DNA from: Mediterraneibacter hominis
Lineage (GTDB): Bacteria > Bacillota > Clostridia > Lachnospirales > Lachnospiraceae
DNA: 64,000 nucleotides
Direction of reading: 5' to 3'
Assembly (NCBI RefSeq): GCF_014287475.1
Contig: NZ_JACOPF010000003.1
Location: 1 to 64,000, forward strand
Both the position numbers and the translations under genes were made by a program. The notes beneath the pieces were generated by a model that was given only the letters and a program-made list of their open reading frames with translations, was not told the DNA's origin and ran no database searches. This document shows, piece by piece, positions 6,746 to 14,578 of the stretch; position 1 is the first letter of the stretch; each line of letters opens with the position of its first letter.

Positions 6746-8176
6746 ATGGCAAATGAAGATTTTACAGCAATTGGAATAGACACGGAAGCTTTTGAAACGG
6801 GCTTATCAATGATAGAAAATATGTTAAGCAGTACGGATATATCTTTGATGGAATTTGTAGGAACTATAAATGAGGTATCGGGAGTTTTATCGGGTGCTGC
6901 ATCAGGATGGGTTGGTATGATATCAACGGTACATTCGGGATTTTCAGGTATGGTGTCCGGAGTAGATAGTTTGTTTTCCGGAATGGGGGCAAGCGCAGAG
7001 TCCGTTGTTTCGACAATGACTTCTACGGTAGGAAGTCTTTTTTCCTCCCTTGATAGTATAACAGATGGAGAAGTTGGGAAATTGACAGCAAAAATAGGAG
7101 AAGCAACAGGAGTAACGAGTGAAAAGTTTTCAGCAGTGCTGGATATAGTATCAATATTTGGACAAAATTTTCTAGGCGTATGTTCAACGATTGTTCAGGG
7201 ATTTATAATGGCGCTGAATATGGGGGCAGTTTTAGGCATTGTAACAGCAGGTCTGGGATTATTATATCAGACATACGGAGAGCAGATAGACCAGATTTTA
7301 CTCATGATGGTGGAGAAAGGCCCGGGAATTATAACAAATCTTTGCAATGGAATTACGGCAGCTCTTCCGTCATTGATTGAACAAGGTGCTTATTTGTTAA
7401 ATCAGCTAATGGAAGTTATCACAGTAAATTTACCGTATATTATTAACGGAGGAATGCAGATTTTATATGGATTAGTAACGGGAATTGCAGCTCAGCTTCC
7501 AACATTAATACCAACCGCTTTACAGATGATTATGACGTTGGTTAGTTCGCTGGCGGGTAACCTTCCTACGATTATATCAGCAGGCATACAATTAATAGGA
7601 GGCCTAGTTATAGGGCTTATTAATGCAATTCCGAATATTTTGTCTGCAATTCCTCAAATTATTTCATCTATAAAGGATGGATTTACTTCAGTTGATTGGG
7701 GAGAAATAGGAAGTAATATTATACAAGGTATTAAGGACGGGCTTTCAAAGGCAGCTAAGTTTTTGATGGACGCAGTAAAAGATCTGGCAAGTAGTGCGGT
7801 TAACTGGGTAAAAGATAAATTAGGGATTGGTTCTCCATCAAAAGTTTTCCGAGATGAAGTAGGTAAAATGATGGCAGTCGGCCTTGGAATTGGTTTTGAG
7901 AGAAATGTACCTAGGAAACAATTAAAAAAAGGAATTGATAATATAATGGGGAATGTACAGCAGGATGTTATACAGGCATTATCTTATAACGGAAAAAATT
8001 TAGTTTCTGGAAATGGATATTCCAATGTATACTCTGCAGGAAAGCAGGTGTTTGATTTTGATGAATATGAACGTAGGCAGAGGAAATTAAACAGGGAACG
8101 GGATACCAGACCTGTATTTTTGAATGGCAGACAGGTAAACCGTGCTTTGAAGGAAGGAGGACTGGTGACATTATAA
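6746..8176 (+). CDS. short tape measure protein
   Basis: A 476-residue protein of low complexity, rich in Gly, Ser, Ile and Ala, with helical hydrophobic repeats in the middle (ITNLCNGITAALPSLIEQG and similar units repeated from about residue 190 to 320). It has the tape-measure C-terminus WVKDKLGIGSPSKVFRDEVGKMMAVGLGIGFE. It sets tail length and may enter the target membrane. Phage tape measures are often over 700 residues; at about 1.5 angstrom per residue this one predicts a tail near 70 nm. The ATG at 6746 has AGAAAGGATGG upstream. It abuts the Dit gene (TAATG). Confidence 0.88.
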   Translation: MANEDFTAIGIDTEAFETGLSMIENMLSSTDISLMEFVGTINEVSGVLSGAASGWVGMISTVHSGFSGMVSGVDSLFSGMGASAESVVSTMTSTVGSLFSSLDSITDGEVGKLTAKIGEATGVTSEKFSAVLDIVSIFGQNFLGVCSTIVQGFIMALNMGAVLGIVTAGLGLLYQTYGEQIDQILLMMVEKGPGIITNLCNGITAALPSLIEQGAYLLNQLMEVITVNLPYIINGGMQILYGLVTGIAAQLPTLIPTALQMIMTLVSSLAGNLPTIISAGIQLIGGLVIGLINAIPNILSAIPQIISSIKDGFTSVDWGEIGSNIIQGIKDGLSKAAKFLMDAVKDLASSAVNWVKDKLGIGSPSKVFRDEVGKMMAVGLGIGFERNVPRKQLKKGIDNIMGNVQQDVIQALSYNGKNLVSGNGYSNVYSAGKQVFDFDEYERRQRKLNRERDTRPVFLNGRQVNRALKEGGLVTL

Positions 8177-8985
8177 TGAAAGTATATTATAAAAATCATT
8201 TTGGAGAAACCATAGATTTAAAACAGTATCCATATCATTTGTTGTCCGGCGATTTATTAGATTATGAGTGGGAAACAATTTCCTCAGGAGGACGTATCAG
8301 TGGCTTTGGGAAAGAAATCGTTGAAATAGCATTGAAATTTGAGATATTTGCTAAAAAAGAAGAGTATCATAGGGCGTTGGATCGGGTGACAGAAATATTT
8401 GAGAAGGATATTCTGACTGTGACACCGGGGAAATTATATATCAATGATCAATACATTCAATGTTATATTACAAGCTCTAAAAAGACAGAATGGGAATCAG
8501 ATATTTTAGCTGTGACAGAGTTGACAGTTGTGACAGATTACCCTTATTGGATAAGAGAAGAGACTGTACATTTTGAACCAATTAGTGAAGAGGCGGACAA
8601 TAATAAAGAATATCCATATAGATATCCTTATCGTTATACCAATGGGTTTTCAAATCGTACATTATACAATGACCATTATGTAGCTTCTGATTTTCGTATG
8701 ATTATATTTGGGCCAGTATCTGCACCGGCAGTATTTATTAGTGAGCATTTATACCAGGTCAATATATTACTCGAGGCAGGAGAATATTTAACGATTGACA
8801 GTGCCAAAGGTACAATAACAGTTACTGAAAATGCAGGAAAGCAGAAAAACGTATTTAATAATCGTAATAAAATACAGGACATTTTTTGTAAAATACCGCA
8901 AGGGATGAATAAGGTAAAATGGAATGGAAAATTTGGTTTTGATATTATTTTACTAAAAGAAAGGAGTCAGCCTAAATGCGGATAA
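8176..8985 (+). CDS. distal tail protein (Dit-like)
   Basis: A 269-residue protein that follows the tape measure with a one-base TAATG overlap, the canonical Dit position. The N-terminal half has the Dit fold signature: a strand-rich start, LLDYEWETISSGGRISGFGKEIVEIALKFEIFAKKEEYHRALDRVTEIFEKD, then GKLYINDQYIQCYITSS. The C-terminal half is a galectin-like beta domain. Dit forms the hexameric hub joining the tail tube to the tip. The family is clear in outline, though remote homology was judged by eye. Confidence 0.75.
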   Translation: MKVYYKNHFGETIDLKQYPYHLLSGDLLDYEWETISSGGRISGFGKEIVEIALKFEIFAKKEEYHRALDRVTEIFEKDILTVTPGKLYINDQYIQCYITSSKKTEWESDILAVTELTVVTDYPYWIREETVHFEPISEEADNNKEYPYRYPYRYTNGFSNRTLYNDHYVASDFRMIIFGPVSAPAVFISEHLYQVNILLEAGEYLTIDSAKGTITVTENAGKQKNVFNNRNKIQDIFCKIPQGMNKVKWNGKFGFDIILLKERSQPKCG

Positions 8986-9965
8986 CAGACATGATTATAT
9001 CGGACGAAAGTGGGCGCGAAAAAGGCTTTTTGGATGCATCGGCCGAATTAGATTTGGAAATAGGAAATGAGAATGACTTTGAGTTGACACTTTCTTTAAC
9101 GGACTATGAAAAGTTGGGATATAAGTTTTATGACAGAATTTATATACCTGAGACAGAATATGGCGGAATTATATTATATAGAAAAACGTCTACTTTAGAA
9201 GACACGGTATTTTTACAAGGTGATACATGGAGGGGATTACTTGCGGTAAAATATATTATACCGCCGGATACCAAAGACGCTTTAACTGTATCTGGAGAGG
9301 CAAATACCATAATAGCACAGATAATTAGTGGGAAATTTGGTGACTGTTTTATTGCATCTATTTCTGACAGTGGTATTAATATAAAGGAATATACATTTGA
9401 ACCGTGTGTTTCTGTCTTGGATGGACTGACACGTATGCTGGAAACATATGGTGCAAAATTGGAGATTACTTATAAAAGCTATGATATATCTGGTAATGTT
9501 ATATTAAGAGCTGTAAAGATTGTAGATTATTCGGAGGAGATTGAATATAGCAATGATAATAAAGTACATTTTACAACACAAGAAGATCACAAAGGGTATA
9601 ATCATCTAATTGTTCTTGGAGATGAGGAAGCGGCAATAAGACCGATGGTTCATCTATATGCAGATGAAAATGGAAATATTGGACAGGTACAGAAGATGAC
9701 AGGTATGAAAGAACGTACGTCAGTTTATGAAATGACAAATGAAACAGATAAAAATAAAATGATGGAGGAAGGAAAATCAAAATTAGAAGAAATGTTAGAC
9801 AGTACAACATTAGAAATAACTGTACAAGATATAGAAGTAGGGGTTGGAGATATTGTAGGAGGTCGTGAGAGAATAACCGGTCTTTACATGAAACAGCCGA
9901 TAAGTGAGAAAATTTTGAAACTAAGTAATAATGAATATTCAATAGAGTATAAGGTTGGTGAATAA
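8976..9965 (+). CDS. tail tip protein, Gp37/Tal-like
   Basis: A 329-residue protein like siphophage ReqiPepy6 Gp37-type proteins. The N-terminal part has DASAELDLEIGNENDFELTLS and YGGIILYRKTSTLEDTVFLQGDTWRGLL. A second block ISGKFGDCFIAS...YGAKLEITYKSYDISGNVILR follows, with ETDKNKMMEEGKSKLEEM near the end. It lacks the long C-terminal peptidase or lysozyme region of many Tal proteins, so it is only the structural hub closing the tail tip. It overlaps the Dit gene by 10 bases; AAAGGAG precedes its ATG. Confidence 0.75.
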   Translation: MRITDMIISDESGREKGFLDASAELDLEIGNENDFELTLSLTDYEKLGYKFYDRIYIPETEYGGIILYRKTSTLEDTVFLQGDTWRGLLAVKYIIPPDTKDALTVSGEANTIIAQIISGKFGDCFIASISDSGINIKEYTFEPCVSVLDGLTRMLETYGAKLEITYKSYDISGNVILRAVKIVDYSEEIEYSNDNKVHFTTQEDHKGYNHLIVLGDEEAAIRPMVHLYADENGNIGQVQKMTGMKERTSVYEMTNETDKNKMMEEGKSKLEEMLDSTTLEITVQDIEVGVGDIVGGRERITGLYMKQPISEKILKLSNNEYSIEYKVGE

Positions 9966-9966
9966 T

Positions 9967-10827
9967 ATGAGTTTAAAAGGAATTACAATCGAGACTGCGC
10001 CAGAAAAAGAGGCGCATATTAATGCATCAGATGATAGAGCTATTTGGGAAGCTGTTATAGGGATGGATGGTGTGATTGATGTAGGGGAGAAGTTAAGAGG
10101 TGAATTGATTACGAACAATCAATTTAGAATTTATGATGGTGCTTTAGCAGTGGGAGGAGCGATAGGCCGTATTCCATTTGGTGAATATGAAGATGTCGTC
10201 ATAGAGAATGGTACACAGAATCAATATAGAAATGATTTCGTAGTTGCACAAATAGAGGCGAATACGTCGGTAGAAGAAATGAAAATTGTATATATTAAGG
10301 GAGTGCCAGGAGAGACAGCAGAAGATCCAGAATATATCTCTGGAAATATATATAAGAATGAGACATGTAGACAGTATCCATTATATCGTATAAAACTGAA
10401 TGGATTAAATGTAGAGAGTGTTGAGCCGTTATTTAATGTGATTGTAGGAATTAAAAAAATAAAAGAAGAGTTAGAGCAGTTAAATGCTAATTACATTGTC
10501 GAAGAAGGCGAAAATGACAACGGTCATTATCGAAAGTGGAATAACGGTACGCTGGAAATGTGGGGAGCTTATCTTGGTACATTTTCAATTCCGTCAGGAA
10601 ACGTGGTAAATGGTATTTATTACTCTGCTGACAAAGCAATACCATTCCCTGTTGAATCAAAAACAACTGCACGTGTTGTAGCTACTGTTTTTTCAAATGG
10701 ACTTCAATGGCTAAAAACCTCGACAGGCAGCACGAATAAAACAGGTTTTGCAGTGGTCGTAATTCAGCCTACAGGTGCAAATCCTACATTACGAATACAC
10801 TGGTGCGCGACTGGAACATGGAAATAA
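9967..10827 (+). CDS. tail fibre / receptor-binding protein with swappable C-terminus
   Basis: A 286-residue protein. Residues 1-170 resemble baseplate-attached fibre N-termini (MSLKGITIETAPEKEAHINASDDRAIWEAVIGMDGV, then YKNETCRQYPLYRIKLNG and VEPLF). A short linker helix with KKIKEELEQLNAN is followed by the domain start HYRKWNNGTLEMWG and a beta-rich tip ending GTWK, a pattern of C-terminal receptor-binding domains. ATG 9967 is preferred; GTG 9958 in the same frame is possible. The stop codon directly abuts the stop of an inverted, decayed alternative tip at 10828-11170, and 13-bp inverted repeats bracket both tips. Confidence 0.8.
   Translation: MSLKGITIETAPEKEAHINASDDRAIWEAVIGMDGVIDVGEKLRGELITNNQFRIYDGALAVGGAIGRIPFGEYEDVVIENGTQNQYRNDFVVAQIEANTSVEEMKIVYIKGVPGETAEDPEYISGNIYKNETCRQYPLYRIKLNGLNVESVEPLFNVIVGIKKIKEELEQLNANYIVEEGENDNGHYRKWNNGTLEMWGAYLGTFSIPSGNVVNGIYYSADKAIPFPVESKTTARVVATVFSNGLQWLKTSTGSTNKTGFAVVVIQPTGANPTLRIHWCATGTWK
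10480..10492 (+). repeat. left 13-bp inverted repeat at the fibre tip junction
   Basis: TTAAATGCTAATT lies in the fibre gene where the constant part meets the tip. It is repeated in inverted orientation at 11155-11167. Both copies are read in the same codon phase (LNAN), so inversion of the 662 bases between them would join the other tip in frame. Confidence 0.8.
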
Positions 10828-10837
10828 TTATTTCCAT
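10818..10837. repeat. 20-bp palindrome where two fibre tips end tail to tail
   Basis: ATGGAAATAA and its exact reverse complement meet at 10827/10828. Each half encodes the final W-K-stop of one fibre tip (TGGAAATAA). The palindrome arises because two convergent cassettes share the same 3' end. Confidence 0.85.
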
Positions 10838-11170
10838 CTACCAATACATAACACATTACTGGCACTCCTGCTGGCGGGACTTTTCCATCTAAGTCCCTTG
10901 TATAGATGTGCATTTTCTACCACGGTCATAAACTTGCACGGAATGTGTAAAACCTGCTGTATAGCCGCTATTAAGAATATAGGCTGCGGTAACTTGCGTT
11001 CGTATATCCATTTTGCTTATATCAAAGCCGACAGGAAAGGAAATTTCTCTTGTAACTCCTGTGCTATCGGTTGTAGATGTGCTCTATACTTCTATGTATC
11101 CATTATTCCATTTGCAATAGTACCAATTGTTGTTTTTATCCCATTCATCAATCAAATTAGCATTTAATTG
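10828..11170 (-). pseudogene. silent inverted tail-fibre C-terminal cassette, decayed
   Basis: Read on the minus strand from 11170, this encodes QLNANLIDEWDK, then WYYCKWNNGYIEV, matching the live tip start (QLNAN...HYRKWNNGTLEMW). It continues through ISFPVGFDISKMDIRTQVTAAYILNSGYTAG and ends CIGRWK, like the live GTWK end. It has a nonsense codon (TAG at 11084-11086, where the live copy has Trp) and a frameshift near 10890-10950, and no start codon of its own. It is a second receptor-binding tip stored in inverted orientation. Two lesions mean it would not give a full tip if switched in. No recombinase gene is present in the element. Confidence 0.75.
11155..11167 (-). repeat. right 13-bp inverted repeat at the silent fibre tip
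   Basis: This is the exact inverted copy of 10480-10492. It lies at the start of the silent tip in the same codon phase as in the live gene. It may be a recombination site or only conserved coding sequence. Confidence 0.75.
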
Positions 11171-11330
11171 ATGATATAACAGTAATTATACATTTATAAA
11201 TACTAATAGGAATTGTTTTCACTTGCAAAAAATTCGTATATTTTCAGTAATATTTTATTGGCATATAACTCTGAAGCAAAATAGAGATTTTTTTGTGGAG
11301 CGACATAGATAAGCTAGAAAGGAGGAGTGT
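11171..11330. other. AT-rich spacer before the holin gene
   Basis: These 160 bases hold no open frame of note. Weak promoter-like boxes for the + strand occur (TTGCAA at 11224, TAATAT about 19 bases on), followed by a strong ribosome site AAAGGAGGAG before the holin start at 11331. The holin may therefore have its own transcript. Confidence 0.35.
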
Positions 11331-11783
11331 ATGAAAGAAATAAAAATAATATTTATTTCTTTTTGGGGGATGTTATCGAGTGCACTAGGTATACTATTTG
11401 TTCCTACGGTACTACTTATATTTTGTAATATTCTTGATTATATTACAGGACTGATGGCAACGCCAAAAAGGAATGAAAAAATAAACTCTTATAAAAGCAT
11501 AAAAGGGATTATTAGAAAAGTTACTATGTGGCTGTTAATTGCAGTTGGAGTTATAATAGACCAGGTAATTATATATTCAGCTTCAACATTAGGAATTTCA
11601 TTTACTTTTCTAATTTCTTCCTTAGTGGCAGTATGGCTAGTCTGCAATGAATTAATCAGCATTTTAGAGAATATTGTAGATATTGGTATTCCACTTCCTG
11701 GATTCCTTGAAAAAGTGATATATTATATAAAAGGTCAGGTGGAAAATAAGCCACAGATAGATTCTCAGAAAAAGAAAGAGTAA
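11331..11783 (+). CDS. phage holin (toxin secretion/phage lysis holin family)
   Basis: A 150-residue membrane protein. A hydrophobic helix at about residues 10-35 is followed by the family motif FCNILDYITGLMATPKRNEKINSYKSIKGIIRKV, with the DYITG segment typical of Phage_holin_4 proteins, and two more helices (LLIAVGVIIDQVII and FLISSLVAVWLVCNELISILENI). The tail is charged. It would make lesions in the inner membrane to release particles. No endolysin gene follows or precedes it. AGGAGGAG lies just before the ATG. It is the last gene of the tail element. Confidence 0.9.
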   Translation: MKEIKIIFISFWGMLSSALGILFVPTVLLIFCNILDYITGLMATPKRNEKINSYKSIKGIIRKVTMWLLIAVGVIIDQVIIYSASTLGISFTFLISSLVAVWLVCNELISILENIVDIGIPLPGFLEKVIYYIKGQVENKPQIDSQKKKE

Positions 11784-11848
11784 AAGATAATAATTTGGGA
11801 TTTAAAATACCTGCTGTCAGAGTTTAGGACTATATCTTCATATGAAAA

Positions 11849-11859
11849 TATGGTATACT
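11849..11859 (+). promoter_or_regulatory. extended -10 promoter candidate for holB operon
   Basis: TATGGTATACT at 11849-11859 is an extended -10 box (TATACT at 11854-11859) with a poor -35. It lies about 105 bases before the holB start. With the phage-tail element separating holB from gmk, the holB operon needs a promoter of its own. Confidence 0.45.
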
Positions 11860-11965
11860 TATCAAGAAGTTTACATTTTTGTAAGAAAATTGTTGTAAAA
11901 TAGAGTGTATAAAAGAAAAGCTATATACGAAATGATTTTATATGAAAGAAACAGCAGGTGATAAA

Positions 11966-12961
11966 ATGAGTGGTTTTAAAGACGTAGTAGGTCACAAAAA
12001 TATTATTAAATATATTGGAAATGCAGTAAAGGCAGATGCTGTTTCCCATGCATATATTTTAAATGGGGAAAGAGGAGCAGGTAAAAAAATGCTGGCAAAC
12101 TTATTTGCTATGAGCTTACAGTGCCAGGAGCGTGATGAAGATGGAGATGCATGTGGGAAATGCCAGTCATGCAGACAAGCGCTTAGTGGAAATCAGCCGG
12201 ATATTATTCGGGTAACGCATGAAAAGCCTAATACGATAAGTGTGGACGACATTCGGGAGCAGGTAAACAATGACATTGTGATTAAGCCATATAGCAGTAA
12301 ATACAAAATTTATATTATTCCAGATGCGGACTTAATGAGTGTACAGGCACAGAATGCTCTTTTAAAGACAATTGAGGAACCGCCCCAGTATGCAGTAATT
12401 ATGCTTCTTACAGAAAATGCAGAAATATTACTGCCGACAATCCGGTCCAGGTGTGTAATGATGAAGCTAAGAAACATCAAAGATCAGCTTGTCAAAAAGT
12501 ACCTGATGGAACAGATGGAAATACCAGACTATAAAGCAGACGTATGTGTAGCATTTGCCCAGGGAAATATGGGAAAGGCGATCATGCTTGCTACATCAGA
12601 GTACTTTAATGAAATCAAAGAAGAAGCAGTGCATTTGCTGCGTGGTATAAATGAGATGAATGTCAGTGAACTGATGGAAGCTGTGAAGAAATGCATGACG
12701 TATAAATTAGAAATAAATGATTATCTGGATGTGATTGCAATCTGGTACAGAGATGTACTTATCTATAAGGCAACGAAGAATGTGGACAGGGTTGTGTTTT
12801 CAGATCAGCTTAAGTTCATCAAAGAACGTGCAAGCAAAAGTTCCTATGAGGGAATCGAAAACATTTTGGATGCATTGGAAAAAGCAAAAGCAAGAATGAA
12901 GGCGAATGTGAATTTTGAATTGACGATGGAGCTACTTTTATTGACGATAAAGGAGAACTAG
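11966..12961 (+). CDS. holB: DNA polymerase III, delta' subunit
   Basis: A 331-residue clamp-loader subunit of the replicative polymerase. It has the start VVGHKNIIKYIGNAVKADAVSHAYILNG, the P-loop GERGAGKKML near residues 34-43, the four-cysteine zinc module (C...ACGKCQSC), DADLMSVQAQNALLKTIEEPP, and the SRC sensor (TIRSRC). The start at 11966 (MSGFKD) is chosen because CAGGTGATAA precedes it and the family begins here; an upstream in-frame ATG at 11942 has no ribosome site. It begins the second half of the housekeeping operon holB-ricT-trmN-rsmI. Confidence 0.92.
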   Translation: MSGFKDVVGHKNIIKYIGNAVKADAVSHAYILNGERGAGKKMLANLFAMSLQCQERDEDGDACGKCQSCRQALSGNQPDIIRVTHEKPNTISVDDIREQVNNDIVIKPYSSKYKIYIIPDADLMSVQAQNALLKTIEEPPQYAVIMLLTENAEILLPTIRSRCVMMKLRNIKDQLVKKYLMEQMEIPDYKADVCVAFAQGNMGKAIMLATSEYFNEIKEEAVHLLRGINEMNVSELMEAVKKCMTYKLEINDYLDVIAIWYRDVLIYKATKNVDRVVFSDQLKFIKERASKSSYEGIENILDALEKAKARMKANVNFELTMELLLLTIKEN

Positions 12962-12966
12962 GAAGA

Positions 12967-13872
12967 ATGACAAAAGTAATTGGCGTAAGATTCAGGCCCG
13001 CTGGCAAAATTTATTTTTTTGCACCGGGGAAACTGACGATCCAACAGGGAGATCACGTGATTGTGGAGACAGCGCGAGGCGTAGAGTACGGCAGAGTGGT
13101 CAGCGGACCTAAGGAAGTAAAGGATGAAGAAGTAGTTCAGCCGCTGAAGCCTGTTATTCGGATTGCAACGGAACAGGATGAAAAGACAGTAAGCAAGAAC
13201 AAAGAAAAAGAAAAAGAAGCATTCCAAATTTGCCTGGAAAAGATACGGAAGCATGGCCTCGAAATGAAGCTGATAGATGCAGAATATACGTTTGATAACA
13301 ATAAAGTTTTGTTTTACTTTACGGCAGACGGGAGAATTGACTTTCGGGAACTGGTAAAGGATTTGGCGGCAGTTTTCAGAACGAGAATCGAATTGCGGCA
13401 GATTGGCGTGAGGGATGAAACGAAGATCCGTGGAGGGATTGGCATATGCGGACGTCCTCTGTGTTGCAGCACCTATTTGTCAGAGTTTGCCGCAGTCTCT
13501 ATTAAAATGGCGAAAGAACAGAATCTGTCCTTGAATCCAACTAAAATATCTGGAGTGTGTGGCAGGCTGATGTGCTGTCTGACAAATGAAGAAGAAACTT
13601 ATGAGGAACTCAACAGCCAGCTGCCATCTGTTGGAGACAATGTAACTACAATGGACGGACTGACAGGTACAGTACATTCTTTAAGTGTTTTACGCAAACA
13701 AGTTAAAGTAATTGTCAATTTAGAAAACGATGAGAAGGAAATTCGGGAATATAAGGCAGAGGAATTAAAATTTAAACCTAGAAGAAAAAAATCCAAGATT
13801 TCGAAAGAAGAGATGAAAAAACTCGCGGAATTGGAAAAGAATGAAGGAGCGTCTAAATTAGATGACAAATAA
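12967..13872 (+). CDS. ricT: PSP1 / RicT (YaaT) family protein
   Basis: A 301-residue protein of the PSP1 family. In Bacillus subtilis RicT joins RicA and RicF in an iron-sulfur complex that helps RNase Y mature mRNAs and affects sporulation and competence. The PSP1 core has RGVEYGRVVSGPKEV and the RGGIGICGRPLCCSTYL and GVCGRLMCCLTNEEE segments. The cysteines fall at residues 161, 166, 167 and 198, which are the expected iron-sulfur ligands. The C-terminus is lysine-rich. It starts 5 bases after the holB stop and overlaps trmN by 11 bases. Confidence 0.93.
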   Translation: MTKVIGVRFRPAGKIYFFAPGKLTIQQGDHVIVETARGVEYGRVVSGPKEVKDEEVVQPLKPVIRIATEQDEKTVSKNKEKEKEAFQICLEKIRKHGLEMKLIDAEYTFDNNKVLFYFTADGRIDFRELVKDLAAVFRTRIELRQIGVRDETKIRGGIGICGRPLCCSTYLSEFAAVSIKMAKEQNLSLNPTKISGVCGRLMCCLTNEEETYEELNSQLPSVGDNVTTMDGLTGTVHSLSVLRKQVKVIVNLENDEKEIREYKAEELKFKPRRKKSKISKEEMKKLAELEKNEGASKLDDK

Positions 13873-14554
13873 TTTGCTGCCGGGAGAGAGGCTGGACGAC
13901 TTGCAGTTAAACGGACTGGAGTTGATACAGAATCCGGAGAGGTTTTGTTTTGGGGTAGATGCAGTGCTTCTTTCAGACTTTGTAAAAGTAAAAGAGGATG
14001 AAACTGTATTAGATATGGGAACAGGAACGGGAATTATTCCGATTTTGCTGTCGGCAAAGACGAAGGGAAAGTGCTTTACCGGATTGGAAATACAAGAGGA
14101 GAGTGCACAGATGGCACGCCGCAGTGTGGAGCATAACCATCTGGAAAATAAAATTAAAATTGTGACAGGAGATATCAAAGAGGCAGCACAAATTTTTAAG
14201 CCTGCCTTTTTTGATGTGATTACAGTAAATCCACCTTATATGGTTTATCAGCATGGTTTACAAAATCCGAAGGATGCTATAGCAATTGCGCGGCATGAAG
14301 TATTGTGCACATTGGACGATATTTTGCGGGAGAGCATGAAGCTGATGCAGGATAAAGGCAGATTTTATATGATACACCGGCCGTTCAGACTGACAGAAAT
14401 TATGGTGAAAATGAATCAGTACAAAATAGAGCCGAAAAGAATTCAATTTGTACATCCATATATTCATAAAGAACCTACAATGGTTTTGATAGAGGGAGTC
14501 AGAGGAGCAAAATCAAGAGTCAGGATAGAGCCCCCAATTGTGATGTATCAATAG
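13862..14554 (+). CDS. trmN: tRNA1(Val) (adenine-37-N6)-methyltransferase-like, YabB/TrmN6
   Basis: A 230-residue class I SAM methyltransferase. VLDMGTGTGIIPILL near residues 41-55 is motif I, and VITVNPPYMVY near residues 119-129 is the NPPY catalytic motif of adenine-N6 methylases. The start LLPGERLDDLQLNGLELIQNPERFCFGVDAVLLSDFV is typical of TrmN6/YabB. It should modify a tRNA base next to the anticodon. It overlaps ricT by 11 bases and is followed by rsmI after 24 bases. Confidence 0.88.
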   Translation: MTNNLLPGERLDDLQLNGLELIQNPERFCFGVDAVLLSDFVKVKEDETVLDMGTGTGIIPILLSAKTKGKCFTGLEIQEESAQMARRSVEHNHLENKIKIVTGDIKEAAQIFKPAFFDVITVNPPYMVYQHGLQNPKDAIAIARHEVLCTLDDILRESMKLMQDKGRFYMIHRPFRLTEIMVKMNQYKIEPKRIQFVHPYIHKEPTMVLIEGVRGAKSRVRIEPPIVMYQ

Positions 14555-14578
14555 GAAAAAACATACAGGAGTAGTTCT

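Noticed and set aside
10775..11167. A 130-codon + strand frame after the tail fibre gene
   Set aside because: It is the antisense of the silent inverted fibre tip and overlaps the fibre gene; it has no ribosome site and resembles no protein family.
3134..11783. A contractile (R-type) tailocin
   Set aside because: No sheath, baseplate wedge or spike gene is present; the gene set is siphophage-like.
3090..11965. A complete prophage with att sites
   Set aside because: No integrase, terminase or head gene was found, and comparing both edges by eye gave no convincing direct repeat.
12958..13254. A 98-codon minus-strand frame inside ricT
   Set aside because: It is a shadow of the well-supported ricT gene, with low-complexity Phe/Leu composition.
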